A DNA stretch of 64,000 nucleotides, taken from positions 1 to 64,000 of the forward strand of contig CALFWZ010000079.1 in assembly GCA_937928405.1 (NCBI GenBank), given 5' to 3'. Positions 55,998 to 64,000 of the stretch are shown piece after piece; the stretch's first letter is position 1; the number at the start of each line of letters is the position of its first letter. The notes below the pieces were generated by a model. That model searched no databases. It had not been told where the DNA came from and saw nothing but the letters and a program-made list of their open reading frames with translations. The stretch is from an uncultured Saprospiraceae bacterium (GTDB taxonomy: Bacteria > Bacteroidota > Bacteroidia > Chitinophagales > Saprospiraceae). A program made the position numbers and the translations under genes.

Positions 55998-57236
55998 ATG
56001 ACCGAAATACTCTTCTTCTCCGATGAAGACATGGGGCATCTTATCCCCACGTTTCCAATTGCCAAAAATTTAGCCGAACACGGATATAAGATAACTTATA
56101 TTGGACAAGAAAAAGTCGTCAAAATGGCCACTAAGATGGGTTTTGATACATATAGCCTTCAAGAGAATCCTGAGAGTCGAAAACTCTCAAAGATCCTTTC
56201 AGGTACTTTGGATGGTTTGCTTGACAAAAGAAAGCCAAAGTTAATCATCGCGACGGCTCATTCCACCTTGGAGATATTGGCGCTCTATTTTAGATATCGA
56301 ATTAAAACAGTACTCGTATGGAGTCACTTTCCAATGGGACTAAGATTCGATAGCTTACGGAAAAACCCTTATGTAGAAAGAGCACAAGGCTTTGCACTCG
56401 ATAGAATGAAAAATATAGATCCAAACGAACTGGTTGAGATGATTGAGCTGTTTCAAAAAGAAGGCTACGAAATCAATGAACTAAAAGATTTGGTTGAGCT
56501 CTGTAAAGATTTTACGCACTTTATTACTTGTACTAAAGCGTTGTATTTTGGTAGAATAGCTACTAGAAAGAAGGAAGTATATCTTGGTTACAAACATTAC
56601 ACGCCACTGCTCAACCCCAATTATGCTTCGGAAGGTCTGATGGAAACGGTTCGACAAAAAAAAGCAGAAAATAAAAAAGTGATTTTTTGTTCGTTGGGTA
56701 CTATGTCTGGAAAATTATTTCCTAAAAAAACAAAAAAGTTTTTCGAATTCATGATCAGATGTATGTCTCATCATCAATTGCAAAATTATTTTATGGTCAT
56801 TGCTGCTGGCAATTTACAACCTGAATTTGCTAATCTAAAGATGCCCCATAACGTAGTTGTTGAAAGATGGGTGCCACAATCTGAATTGCTCTCTGAAGTA
56901 GAACTAGCAATTATTCACGGAGGAATGGGTTCTGTAAAAGAGTGTGTTTTCAGTAGTGTCCCCATGCTGGTCAACCCGATGGGCAGAGATCAGTTTGAAA
57001 ATGCAAAAATGGTTGATAAACATCATTTAGGAAAAGAAATGGATTTTGAAAAAGTATCAGAATCTGAAGTGGTAGCAACAATTATCTTATTGGACGATCA
57101 AATCTATAAAGATAGTTTGACTAAAATGAAAGAACACTTTACAAATGATTACAATCAGAAAAAAGAAATTGAATTTGTTGAACAGTTGCTTGGTAAGCCC
57201 CAAGAATATGTACAACCTCACCTAAAAGTATCATAA
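55998..57236 (+). CDS. Family 1 UDP-glycosyltransferase (macrolide-GT-like)
   Basis: A 412-residue GT-B enzyme. DEDMGHLIPTFPIAKNLAEHG is here split as DEDMGHLIPTF and AKNLAEHG, the N-domain pattern with the catalytic His14-type residue in GHLIP. The donor site VVERWVPQSELL, then AIIHGGMGSVKECVFSSVP, and NPMGRDQFENA is the UDPGT signature with HGGxGS and DQ. Enzymes of this type glycosylate natural-product aglycones in the cytosol, so this is a good candidate to attach the first sugar to the peptide. It ends three bases before the next gene. Confidence 0.9.
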   Translation: MTEILFFSDEDMGHLIPTFPIAKNLAEHGYKITYIGQEKVVKMATKMGFDTYSLQENPESRKLSKILSGTLDGLLDKRKPKLIIATAHSTLEILALYFRYRIKTVLVWSHFPMGLRFDSLRKNPYVERAQGFALDRMKNIDPNELVEMIELFQKEGYEINELKDLVELCKDFTHFITCTKALYFGRIATRKKEVYLGYKHYTPLLNPNYASEGLMETVRQKKAENKKVIFCSLGTMSGKLFPKKTKKFFEFMIRCMSHHQLQNYFMVIAAGNLQPEFANLKMPHNVVVERWVPQSELLSEVELAIIHGGMGSVKECVFSSVPMLVNPMGRDQFENAKMVDKHHLGKEMDFEKVSESEVVATIILLDDQIYKDSLTKMKEHFTNDYNQKKEIEFVEQLLGKPQEYVQPHLKVS

Positions 57237-57239
57237 ACG

Positions 57240-58169
57240 ATGAAAATTATACAAAGTTTTTGGTCAAAACCTTACCTAAAAAATATAGAAACCAACGGTA
57301 TTGATGGTGGACAAAAGGCGAATTTTTTAACAAAAAACCTTTTTCTTGCATCACGTGCATTAAGTATGTTGAATCTGCAGAGGCATTTTGATGAGGTAGT
57401 CCTGATAACCGATGACTATGGTAAAAGATTGTTAGTCGATTATTTAAATTTACCTTATACGGCTGTTTCAACTGCTCTTAATGATCTTCAGGATTATGAT
57501 CCTGACTTGCAGGCCGTCGAGAAAATTTACACCTACAGTATTCAAAAAGAACCCTTTATTCATGTAGATGGAGATGTCTTTTTTTGGGGTACACCGGATG
57601 AGGATATTATGAATGCGCCCTTAATCTGTCAACATAAAAAATCTATAGAAGAGAGACTGCTTCATGGCATTGAAAACGTTTGTTCAAATCTCGATCATAT
57701 CCCTTCTGAAATGCTTGCTTATCAGGATCATATGGACGCCCTAAAGATGCTTGATTCGGGAATATTTGGAGGCAGTGACCTTGATTTTATAAAAAGATTT
57801 ACTACAAAAGCATTTGAGCTGATTGACAAAAATGACCATCATTCTCTCGATATTAACATCAAGCATTTTAACACCGTATTTCTACAATACCTATGCTCCT
57901 GTATGGTCCATAAAGAAAATCGAAAATTGTCGGATTGGTCTGATTATAATATCTCAGAAAACTTTACTGAATTAACTAATTATTTCACATTGCCAGATAA
58001 AGTATCCTATACCCATCTTATTGCTTTTTATAAAAAGCAAATAATTAATATGGAACAAATCGTATTGAATCTAATGCATGAATATCCTGATTATTATAAT
58101 TATTTCTTGACCTTATTCGGTGAAGAAATTTATGATGCTAATTTAAAAATCGCTATTCCTAAATCCTAA
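57240..58169 (+). CDS. DUF6734-family protein, possible GT-A-like enzyme
   Basis: A 309-residue protein opening IIQSFWSKPYL, with VVLITDDYGKRLL, PYTAVSTALNDL and EPFIHVDGDVFFW. This matches, from memory, the DUF6734 family, which occurs in Bacteroidota beside peptide-modifying genes. VDGDVF looks like a GT-A metal-binding DxD strand, so a sugar-transfer role is possible, but no activity is known to me. It starts 3 nt after the GT1 gene and ends 4 nt before the next, so all three are tightly coupled. Confidence 0.7.
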   Translation: MKIIQSFWSKPYLKNIETNGIDGGQKANFLTKNLFLASRALSMLNLQRHFDEVVLITDDYGKRLLVDYLNLPYTAVSTALNDLQDYDPDLQAVEKIYTYSIQKEPFIHVDGDVFFWGTPDEDIMNAPLICQHKKSIEERLLHGIENVCSNLDHIPSEMLAYQDHMDALKMLDSGIFGGSDLDFIKRFTTKAFELIDKNDHHSLDINIKHFNTVFLQYLCSCMVHKENRKLSDWSDYNISENFTELTNYFTLPDKVSYTHLIAFYKKQIINMEQIVLNLMHEYPDYYNYFLTLFGEEIYDANLKIAIPKS

Positions 58170-58173
58170 AAAT

Positions 58174-58941
58174 ATGAGCGTACTTAAGCAAAGAAAAGCA
58201 CTAGCCAATCATAATCTCAGTCATGCTTTTCAGGCATCTGTACTATGTCTTAAAAGTCATTTTAAAACAGATTATATTGATACTGAATTGGTTGATTTTA
58301 AAAGCTTACAGAAGAACGAAGAACAGAGGAATGCAATTTGGTCAGGCAGTGAGCAAATGGCAGAACAAATGGCCATGCAAGACCCAGGTATTCGTGCCTT
58401 TTTGGAAGACTTGCTGGTTTATGAGAAAGCGATTTGGGATCTTACGTTTTTAAATCACAATACTCAATCTTACAGAGAAAAAAGAATGCGTAGGTTTGAA
58501 GAAGTGCAGAAAATCACAGATTTAGAAAACAAAAAATTTAAGATAAATAAAGAAGAACCCTTTAATATCGTTTTGACTAAGTGGGATTGGAATTCGGGTG
58601 ATCCATCTGCTCTTAATCCTGTAAACTCAAAAGGAGCTTTTCATTATTTTATACGACCTTCTCTTTTTAATGGAACTGTATTGGTGAAAAAATTACAGGG
58701 AATAGATAAACTGTTTCCTTTGCTACTCAGTAAAGAGGACGTATTTGGTGTGGAGGATTTGGTTGCTTTAATCAAAGATGGTGCTCTACCTGATTATGAA
58801 ATACACGCTAATGAAAAAGTACTAAGAGAACGTGTTTTATCATTTATAAAAGAACACCTCCTAATCTATAATTCAATTAGTATCGCCCCTGTAAATAAGG
58901 AAAAAAATCTTACTTCAAGTAGAAAATCATTTACACTCTAA
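58174..58941 (+). CDS. Unknown protein, 255 aa, coupled to the DUF6734 gene
   Basis: I do not recognise this protein. No signal peptide or membrane segment. The first 120 residues are helical and Lys/Glu/Gln-rich; the middle (about 130-175) is Trp-, Asn- and Phe-rich (TKWDWNSGDPSALNP); the end is helical and basic. It follows the DUF6734 gene by 4 nt, and a 189-nt spacer then separates it from the thioesterase gene, so it closes this transcriptional block. Coupling suggests it partners the DUF6734 protein. Confidence 0.65.
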   Translation: MSVLKQRKALANHNLSHAFQASVLCLKSHFKTDYIDTELVDFKSLQKNEEQRNAIWSGSEQMAEQMAMQDPGIRAFLEDLLVYEKAIWDLTFLNHNTQSYREKRMRRFEEVQKITDLENKKFKINKEEPFNIVLTKWDWNSGDPSALNPVNSKGAFHYFIRPSLFNGTVLVKKLQGIDKLFPLLLSKEDVFGVEDLVALIKDGALPDYEIHANEKVLRERVLSFIKEHLLIYNSISIAPVNKEKNLTSSRKSFTL

Positions 58942-59130
58942 AGATGATTTTGATAAAATTACATTCATTGTAAATGGATTAAAGATGATTATTGTGTTTT
59001 ATGTTTAAACAATATTCGGTAAGTGCTTCGAATTTGTCAATCTTTCTAAAATGCTTTTGTCATTCTGTTTTATCAACCCAAAAACCACAAAAATATATTA
59101 TCATTAATTCAAAACGTAATTGCTTTACCT

Positions 59131-59865
59131 ATGAAAAATAAAAAAACTATGCTATTCTGCCTGCCATTTGCAGGAGGGTCAGCCACGCTCACTTATAATA
59201 AATGGAAAGAAAAATTATCTGACAATATTATCGTAAAGCCTATCGAATTAGCAGGTAGAGGCAATCGGATATTAGAAGACTTTTACGAAGGTGTATCTGA
59301 TGCGGTAGATGATATTTACAACTTAATTATGGAAGAGGTTGAAGATGACTATGACTATGCTATATTTGGTCACAGTATGGGCGCATTTTTGGCCTATGAA
59401 GTAACCCAAAAAATTCAAGCTAAAAACAAAAAAATGCCCACACATATATTTGTTTCTGGCAGGCATGCTCCTAATATTGAGAAAAGTAGAAACTATTCTA
59501 AATTGGATGATGAAACGTTTAAGCAGAAGATTTTTGAATTAGGCGCTACTCCTAAAGCGATTTTTGAGAATCCTGAATTTCAACGCATTTTCTTACCAAT
59601 ACTGCGTAATGATTTTAAAATCGCCGAAGCTCCCAAAGTACGAGATGAAATCTCTCAACTAGGATGTGGTATCACCGTTTTAATTGGAGACAATGAAGGA
59701 ATTACCGATGCGGAAGCCCTGGCTTGGAGGCTACATACTACCCGCGGCTGTACAGTCAAATTTATTGAAGGGGATCACTTCTTTATATTAAAAAACGAAC
59801 AAAAGGTCTTGAATATAGTAATTGAACAGCTTTCAAGGAAGTTGGCTGCCAAAGCGGTCGCTTAG
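59131..59865 (+). CDS. Type II thioesterase
   Basis: A 244-residue alpha/beta hydrolase of the GrsT/SrfD type. LFCLPFAGGSATLTYNKW is the family's N-terminal signature, ELAGRGNR follows, Ser82 is the nucleophile in GHSMGAF, and EGDHFFIL near the C-terminus carries the catalytic His. Such proteins remove misprimed or stalled acyl groups from carrier domains of PKS and NRPS. The start ATG sits in an A-rich context after a 189-nt spacer with only weak inverted repeats. Confidence 0.92.
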   Translation: MKNKKTMLFCLPFAGGSATLTYNKWKEKLSDNIIVKPIELAGRGNRILEDFYEGVSDAVDDIYNLIMEEVEDDYDYAIFGHSMGAFLAYEVTQKIQAKNKKMPTHIFVSGRHAPNIEKSRNYSKLDDETFKQKIFELGATPKAIFENPEFQRIFLPILRNDFKIAEAPKVRDEISQLGCGITVLIGDNEGITDAEALAWRLHTTRGCTVKFIEGDHFFILKNEQKVLNIVIEQLSRKLAAKAVA

Positions 59866-59943
59866 TAATTGATACTAATGTAAAAACATTAATTAAACAT
59901 TTTTAGAAATAACTATTATGGTGTTTATAGAATCGAATCTATC

Positions 59944-60579
59944 ATGACAAAACTTTATTATACCCAATGTCATAAGCTGAATTATTCGCAGTTTAAGAGA
60001 GGTTTATCTATGTTGCCGGTTGAGTTTCAAAAAAACATACTTAAGTATAAAAGATGGCAAGACTCCCACGCTAGTTTATATGGAAAATTACTTCTAAAAG
60101 AAGGATTAGCAAAAATGGGATTTGATTGCAGTCTTAGCGAAATGAAATTAACTCAATTTGGCAAACCATATTTCGCCAACGAAAAATTTAGCTTTAATAT
60201 ATCACACTCGGACAACTACATTCTTTGCGCAATTAGCTGCGAAGAAAAGAATAGTTTAGGGGTTGATATTGAAAAAGTAAAAGAAATCGATTTTAATGAT
60301 TTCGAAAGTATTTGGTGTCAAAACGAGAAAAACAAAATCGTTAACCGTGAGATATTTTATGATTTTTGGACGCGAAAGGAAGCTATCGTGAAAGCCATAG
60401 GTATGGGGATGTATTTTCCACTCAACAAAATCGACGTGTCGGAACCAGAAGTAACCTGCAAAGGAGGTGTATTACATTTGCGGAAAGTAAACTTAGATCC
60501 AGATTACGTAGTACATATGGCCTCCTCTGTCAAAATTCAGAAGGTGCAACTTGAATACTTTTCTTTTCCATATAACTAA
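59944..60579 (+). CDS. Sfp-type 4'-phosphopantetheinyl transferase
   Basis: A 211-residue Sfp-type enzyme. FSFNISHSDNYILCAIS at 82-98 and GVDIEKV at 106-112 (Asp108 and Glu110 bind Mg) are the first two core motifs; FWTRKEAIVKAIG at 141-153 is the third. It adds the phosphopantetheine arm to the carrier Ser residues: one in the PKS, one in the ACP-C protein, two in the first NRPS and four in the large NRPS. Size is usual for the family. It lies 78 nt after the thioesterase gene. Confidence 0.93.
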   Translation: MTKLYYTQCHKLNYSQFKRGLSMLPVEFQKNILKYKRWQDSHASLYGKLLLKEGLAKMGFDCSLSEMKLTQFGKPYFANEKFSFNISHSDNYILCAISCEEKNSLGVDIEKVKEIDFNDFESIWCQNEKNKIVNREIFYDFWTRKEAIVKAIGMGMYFPLNKIDVSEPEVTCKGGVLHLRKVNLDPDYVVHMASSVKIQKVQLEYFSFPYN

Positions 60580-60674
60580 TTCACAGCATTAAAATATTGG
60601 ACGATTTATAGGCATACATCGATTTGCCCTGTTATGTAATGGCTCCTCTTTTTAATGAAAAAATATTTATTCTT

Positions 60675-62030
60675 ATGAGACCAGTAATCGGTATGGTTAT
60701 ATTGCTTCTGTTTACGCAATTTGGCTACTCACAAAAAAAATGGACGCTTTCTGAATGTATTGATTATTCACTCCAAAACAATTTAGAGTTAAAAGATTTT
60801 TATTATTCAGAAGCATCTAATAAAGAAAATCTAAAACAATCTTACCGTGATTTTTTACCTCAAATCAACGGGGTTTTAGACGGAAGTAAAGCTTTTGGAC
60901 GCTCAGTTAATCCAGCGGATAATAGTTTTGTAAATAATAATTTTTTCTCAAGTAACTACAGAATAGAAGCTTCTGTTGACCTTTTTCAAGGACTAAAAAG
61001 GCTGAAGACAATTGAATCGGGCAAGTTATTGCTTGAGGCCAGTATGAACGATGGAATGCATTATAAATATATGCTGGCGTTTGATCTTATGTCTGCTTAT
61101 TTAGATGTTTTGTATTTTGAAGAATTAATAGTTATTCAGCAAGAACAATTATCAATCGCTCAAGATAATTATGATCTCATTGAAAAGAAAATAGAACTAG
61201 GCTTAATGGCTGGTGCTGATTTATTCGAAGCCCAATCAACCCTTCTTGCTGATAGCTTATCTTATATACAGAGTGTCAATAGTTCGCAGGAAGCTCAACT
61301 GAATTTATTAAATAAAATGAATCTTCCTGCCAATGAATTTATTAAACTAGATCCTACTTCTATTGATGAATTTATCTTTTCCAATAAAGACTTATCGAAT
61401 CTTTCTCTAACTACCATTCATAATAAAGCACTCAGTTTTATCCCCGATATAAAATCGTCAGAATTACAGGTGCTGGCTGCCAGAAAGAATATTGAAATTG
61501 CACGATCTGATTTATATCCTTCTGCCACTGTCTTTGGTGGGTATAGTACTGGGTTTTATGAAACTTTCGTAAATGGTGAAGGAAAGACTGTTCCATTTTT
61601 TAACCAGCTAGACGGTAACTCTAAGCAACTCATTGGTGTGTCTTTAAATATTCCCATTTTCTCCAAGGGGACAACGCATTCTAAGATTGAACTCTCTAAA
61701 ATTGAAACACTAAGACAGGAGAATGTTTTAAATCAAAAAAAACAAGCACTCAAAGAAATCATTCAAGGGTTAATGCTAGAACAAAAAGCTTTGGAAAAAG
61801 AGGCTAGCGTTAGCTCAAATAATATTAAAGCTCAAAACCTGGCCTTCTTCACCGCACAGAAAAAATATGAAAATGGATTGATAAATATCCTAGCATTTCA
61901 CCAAGCTAAGACTGCTTATTCTCAGGCGCTAACAGAAAATTTATTGATAAAATTTAATGGAATAGTCACTAAAAGTACATTAGGCTTTTATTATGGGTTA
62001 CCAACATTTAAAAATTTAATAAAAAATTAA
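60675..62030 (+). CDS. TolC-family outer-membrane efflux protein
   Basis: A 451-residue protein counted from ATG 60675, where a signal peptide begins (MRPVIGMVILLLFTQFGYSQ); the upstream ATG at 60624 would bury it. The mature part starts WTLSECIDYSLQNNLELKD, the typical TolC opening, and has two long coiled-coil regions with the repeated outer-membrane-efflux pattern (SAYLDVLYFEELIVIQQEQL, AKTAYSQALTENLLIKFNG). It should form the outer-membrane channel of a tripartite exporter with the HlyD-like protein 2 nt downstream. Confidence 0.9.
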   Translation: MRPVIGMVILLLFTQFGYSQKKWTLSECIDYSLQNNLELKDFYYSEASNKENLKQSYRDFLPQINGVLDGSKAFGRSVNPADNSFVNNNFFSSNYRIEASVDLFQGLKRLKTIESGKLLLEASMNDGMHYKYMLAFDLMSAYLDVLYFEELIVIQQEQLSIAQDNYDLIEKKIELGLMAGADLFEAQSTLLADSLSYIQSVNSSQEAQLNLLNKMNLPANEFIKLDPTSIDEFIFSNKDLSNLSLTTIHNKALSFIPDIKSSELQVLAARKNIEIARSDLYPSATVFGGYSTGFYETFVNGEGKTVPFFNQLDGNSKQLIGVSLNIPIFSKGTTHSKIELSKIETLRQENVLNQKKQALKEIIQGLMLEQKALEKEASVSSNNIKAQNLAFFTAQKKYENGLINILAFHQAKTAYSQALTENLLIKFNGIVTKSTLGFYYGLPTFKNLIKN

Positions 62031-62032
62031 TC

Positions 62033-63280
62033 ATGGATATTGAACGCAAAAAAAAGAGTAAAGGACTGAAATCTTTCATTTATGCTTTTTCTTTATTGGC
62101 AGCTGGACTTATCATTTGGCAAGTGCTAGCACATAAGCCAATTGAAACCCAGAAAATACAAAGGGATCAGTTATTCATAGCTGAAATTCTGGAAGGAGAT
62201 TTCGATGATTACATCTCCGTGGAAGGAAGTGTTGTTCCTATTTCTACGATCTACCTTGATGCTTATGAAGGAGGAAGAGTTGTAGAAAAATATAAAGAAG
62301 AAGGGGCCTTTGTGAAAAAAGGGGATGTCATCTTAAAGCTCGAAAACAATAGCCTTTACGAACAAATTCTGATGAGTGAAAGCAATCTGGCATTGAAACA
62401 AAATGACTTGAGATCAACTAAGCTGAACTTCGAAGCCAGAATTACGGAAAGCAATAAAGAATTGGTCAACTCCCAATTTGCTATTCAACGTAGCAAACGT
62501 AAATACGACCAATTTAAAGCACTTTATCAAGATGAGTTGATCTCTCGAGAAGAATTTCACCAAGCTAAAGAAGACTATGAAAAATCAACGCAACAGTATG
62601 ATATCATTGATCTACAACATCAAAATGATATTAGCTTGCAAAAAACTACACTTAAAGAATTAGATACTGACCTACAACGAATGCAGCGTACACTGAAAAT
62701 GATCTACAGCAAACTGGATCATCTAAATGTAAGAGCCTCCGCCGATGGACAACTTGGCTTCCTTGATGCAGAAGTTGGACAAAATATCACGAAAGGAGAA
62801 CGGGTAGGACAAATCAATATCCTGACAGATTATAAAATTGAGGCGAATATTGATGAACATTATATTGATCGAGTGAATCAAGGTTTAGAAGCTAATATTA
62901 CACGAAGCGACAAAGAGTATACTTTAAAATTAAGAAAAGTATACCCAGAAGTTAGAGATGGAAAATTTAAAGTAGAGTTTGTTTTTCTTGATCAAAAACC
63001 CGAAACCGTTAGAAACGGACAGGGCTACGATCTTAATTTGAAATTGGGAGAATCCCAAGAAGGCTTATTAGTATCCAAAGGTAATTTCTTTAGTATGACT
63101 GGCGGACAGTGGATTTATGTACTCGATGCCGAACAAAAAAATGCTTACAAAAGACCAATTAATATCGGGAAGCAAAACCCAAAATACTACCACGTATTAG
63201 GTGGACTATCTAAAGGGGAAAAAGTAATCATCTCCGGATATGATGGATTTGATGATGCTGAAAAAATTGTAATCCAATAG
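62033..63280 (+). CDS. HlyD/MacA-type periplasmic adaptor protein
   Basis: A 415-residue membrane-fusion protein. One N-terminal membrane helix (about 14-32), a lipoyl-like half motif (EEGAFVKKGDVILKLENN), a long coiled-coil hairpin (about 115-225), the second lipoyl half (ASADGQLGFLDAEVGQNITKG-like, about 238-258) and beta-barrel and membrane-proximal domains. It links an inner-membrane pump to the TolC-like protein. The natural inner-membrane partner is a MacB-type ATPase/permease; the FtsX permease at 16147 is the only such permease in the window. Confidence 0.9.
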   Translation: MDIERKKKSKGLKSFIYAFSLLAAGLIIWQVLAHKPIETQKIQRDQLFIAEILEGDFDDYISVEGSVVPISTIYLDAYEGGRVVEKYKEEGAFVKKGDVILKLENNSLYEQILMSESNLALKQNDLRSTKLNFEARITESNKELVNSQFAIQRSKRKYDQFKALYQDELISREEFHQAKEDYEKSTQQYDIIDLQHQNDISLQKTTLKELDTDLQRMQRTLKMIYSKLDHLNVRASADGQLGFLDAEVGQNITKGERVGQINILTDYKIEANIDEHYIDRVNQGLEANITRSDKEYTLKLRKVYPEVRDGKFKVEFVFLDQKPETVRNGQGYDLNLKLGESQEGLLVSKGNFFSMTGGQWIYVLDAEQKNAYKRPINIGKQNPKYYHVLGGLSKGEKVIISGYDGFDDAEKIVIQ

Positions 63281-63338
63281 ACTTTATGCTGGCATTTTAA
63301 ATTAAAGAAAATTTATTTTAAAAATTAAAATCATAGAT

Positions 63339-64000
63339 ATGAAAAAAACAGTCTTAATTACAGGATGCAATAATGGCATCGGAAGAGTTACCGCAAAATA
63401 CTTTCACGCAAAAGGCTGGAATGTTGCAGCTACTGTTCGTGAAAATTCAAGTCAGGATGATGAATTAAATGCTTTGGATGGTATGCTGGTAGCCCAGTTA
63501 GATGTTACTAAAGAAGAAACCATCCAGTCTGCTATCAAACAAACTGTCGAACGCTTTGGTAGAATAGATGTGTTGATTAATAATGCAGGTTGTGGAGTTT
63601 ACGGTATTTTAGAGGCCATCCCCGAATCTGATATTCGTAAACAATTTGACGTCAATGTGATCGGTACGTTGATGGTTACCCAAAATGTTTTACCCCATAT
63701 GAGAAAACAAAAGGAAGGAGTAATCTTGAATGTTTCATCTATGGCAGGTAAAGTAACATTCCCACTAGGTACCTTATATCATGGGTCTAAATTCGCGATG
63801 GAAGGTATGTCTGAAGCTATGTCATACGAACTAGAAAGCATTGGCATTAAAGTAAAATTGGTAGAACCAGGAATGGTCAACACTAACTTTGCAAGCAGAG
63901 CTGCCGGCTTTCTAAATTTTGACCGAATACCACAAGAATATCTTCCTTTCGTAGGTAGATGTATGCCTGCTATGCAAAAATTAAGTGCCAATCACTGCGA
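63339..64000 (+). CDS. Short-chain dehydrogenase/reductase, 3' end outside the window
   Basis: The first 220 codons of an SDR. TGCNNGIG at 8-15 is the NAD(P) loop, NNAG at 81-84, Ser133/134 in NVSSMAG and Tyr147-x-x-x-Lys151 the catalytic residues. Only the C-terminal part is cut off by the window edge. General SDR features; it could be a tailoring ketoreductase or an unrelated gene at the cluster border. It lies 58 nt after the adaptor gene in the same direction. Confidence 0.88.
   Translation, partial: MKKTVLITGCNNGIGRVTAKYFHAKGWNVAATVRENSSQDDELNALDGMLVAQLDVTKEETIQSAIKQTVERFGRIDVLINNAGCGVYGILEAIPESDIRKQFDVNVIGTLMVTQNVLPHMRKQKEGVILNVSSMAGKVTFPLGTLYHGSKFAMEGMSEAMSYELESIGIKVKLVEPGMVNTNFASRAAGFLNFDRIPQEYLPFVGRCMPAMQKLSANHC

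Noticed and set aside
58174..58941. Ribosomal peptide precursor for the DUF6734 neighbour
   Set aside because: At 255 residues with no leader/core division and no Cys- or Ser-rich core, it does not look like a precursor.
1..64000. tRNA or rRNA genes
   Set aside because: I saw no cloverleaf-like sequence with GGTTCRA or conserved rRNA blocks; a tRNA could still be missed by eye.

Overview
The window is low-GC DNA that looks like a chromosome segment of a Bacteroidota bacterium. Reasons: start codons lie in A/T-rich leaders without Shine-Dalgarno boxes, there is a Bacteroidota-type surface lipoprotein (Cys-Ser-Lys-Asp-Asp after the signal peptide, and a Cys-rich DCGGxCxxC motif), an exact TAnnTTTG -7 promoter box, and a MacB/FtsX permease of the two-lobed Bacteroidota type. 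I cannot name the genus.

Region 1 (1-7.5 kb) is accessory and sparse. It holds a gene end that may belong to an insertion sequence, two copies of a GC-rich dispersed repeat (171-405 and 1573-1816) on either side of a lipoprotein gene, one minus-strand helical-repeat protein, and about 4 kb with almost no coding capacity. That stretch contains a 42-codon ORF with its own -7 box and terminator, an orphan terminator, and a tandem array of about 260-bp units that keep small hairpins.

Region 2 (7.5-63.3 kb) is one co-oriented biosynthetic gene cluster, all on the + strand. A NusG-family antitermination protein (8234) stands near its head. Then come SbnA-like and SbnB-like enzymes plus a carbamoyltransferase, which together should make 2,3-diaminopropionate and beta-ureidoalanine; a TauD/SyrP-like hydroxylase; a GT7 (animal beta4GalT-type) glycosyltransferase; a cyclic-peptide ABC exporter; and an FtsX permease. 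The core is a fully reducing PKS (KS-AT-DH-ER-KR-ACP), a fatty-acyl-AMP ligase, an ACP-C protein, a two-module NRPS (A-PCP-C-A-PCP) and a 4495-residue four-module NRPS (docking-C-A-PCP-C-A-PCP-C-A-PCP-C-A-PCP-TE). Reading the A-domain pockets by eye gives acyl - Gln-like (probably beta-ureidoalanine) - unassigned - Thr - Asn - aromatic - Asn.

The third part (47.4-59 kb) is tailoring: a THUMP RNA methyltransferase, two GT2, two GT4 and one GT1 glycosyltransferases, a SAM methyltransferase, a PIG-L deacetylase, a deoxynucleotidase-like HAD protein, a CelD/BcsL-type acyltransferase, a DUF6734 protein and an unknown protein. The cluster closes with a type II thioesterase, an Sfp-type phosphopantetheinyl transferase, TolC and HlyD export components, and a truncated SDR gene.

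Taken together the window appears to encode a heavily glycosylated acyl-hexapeptide with a carbamoylated diaminopropionate residue, controlled by a NusG paralogue. The spacers carry recurrent perfect hairpins, often about 30 nt before start codons. All functions are inferred from motifs read by eye; no database search was run.
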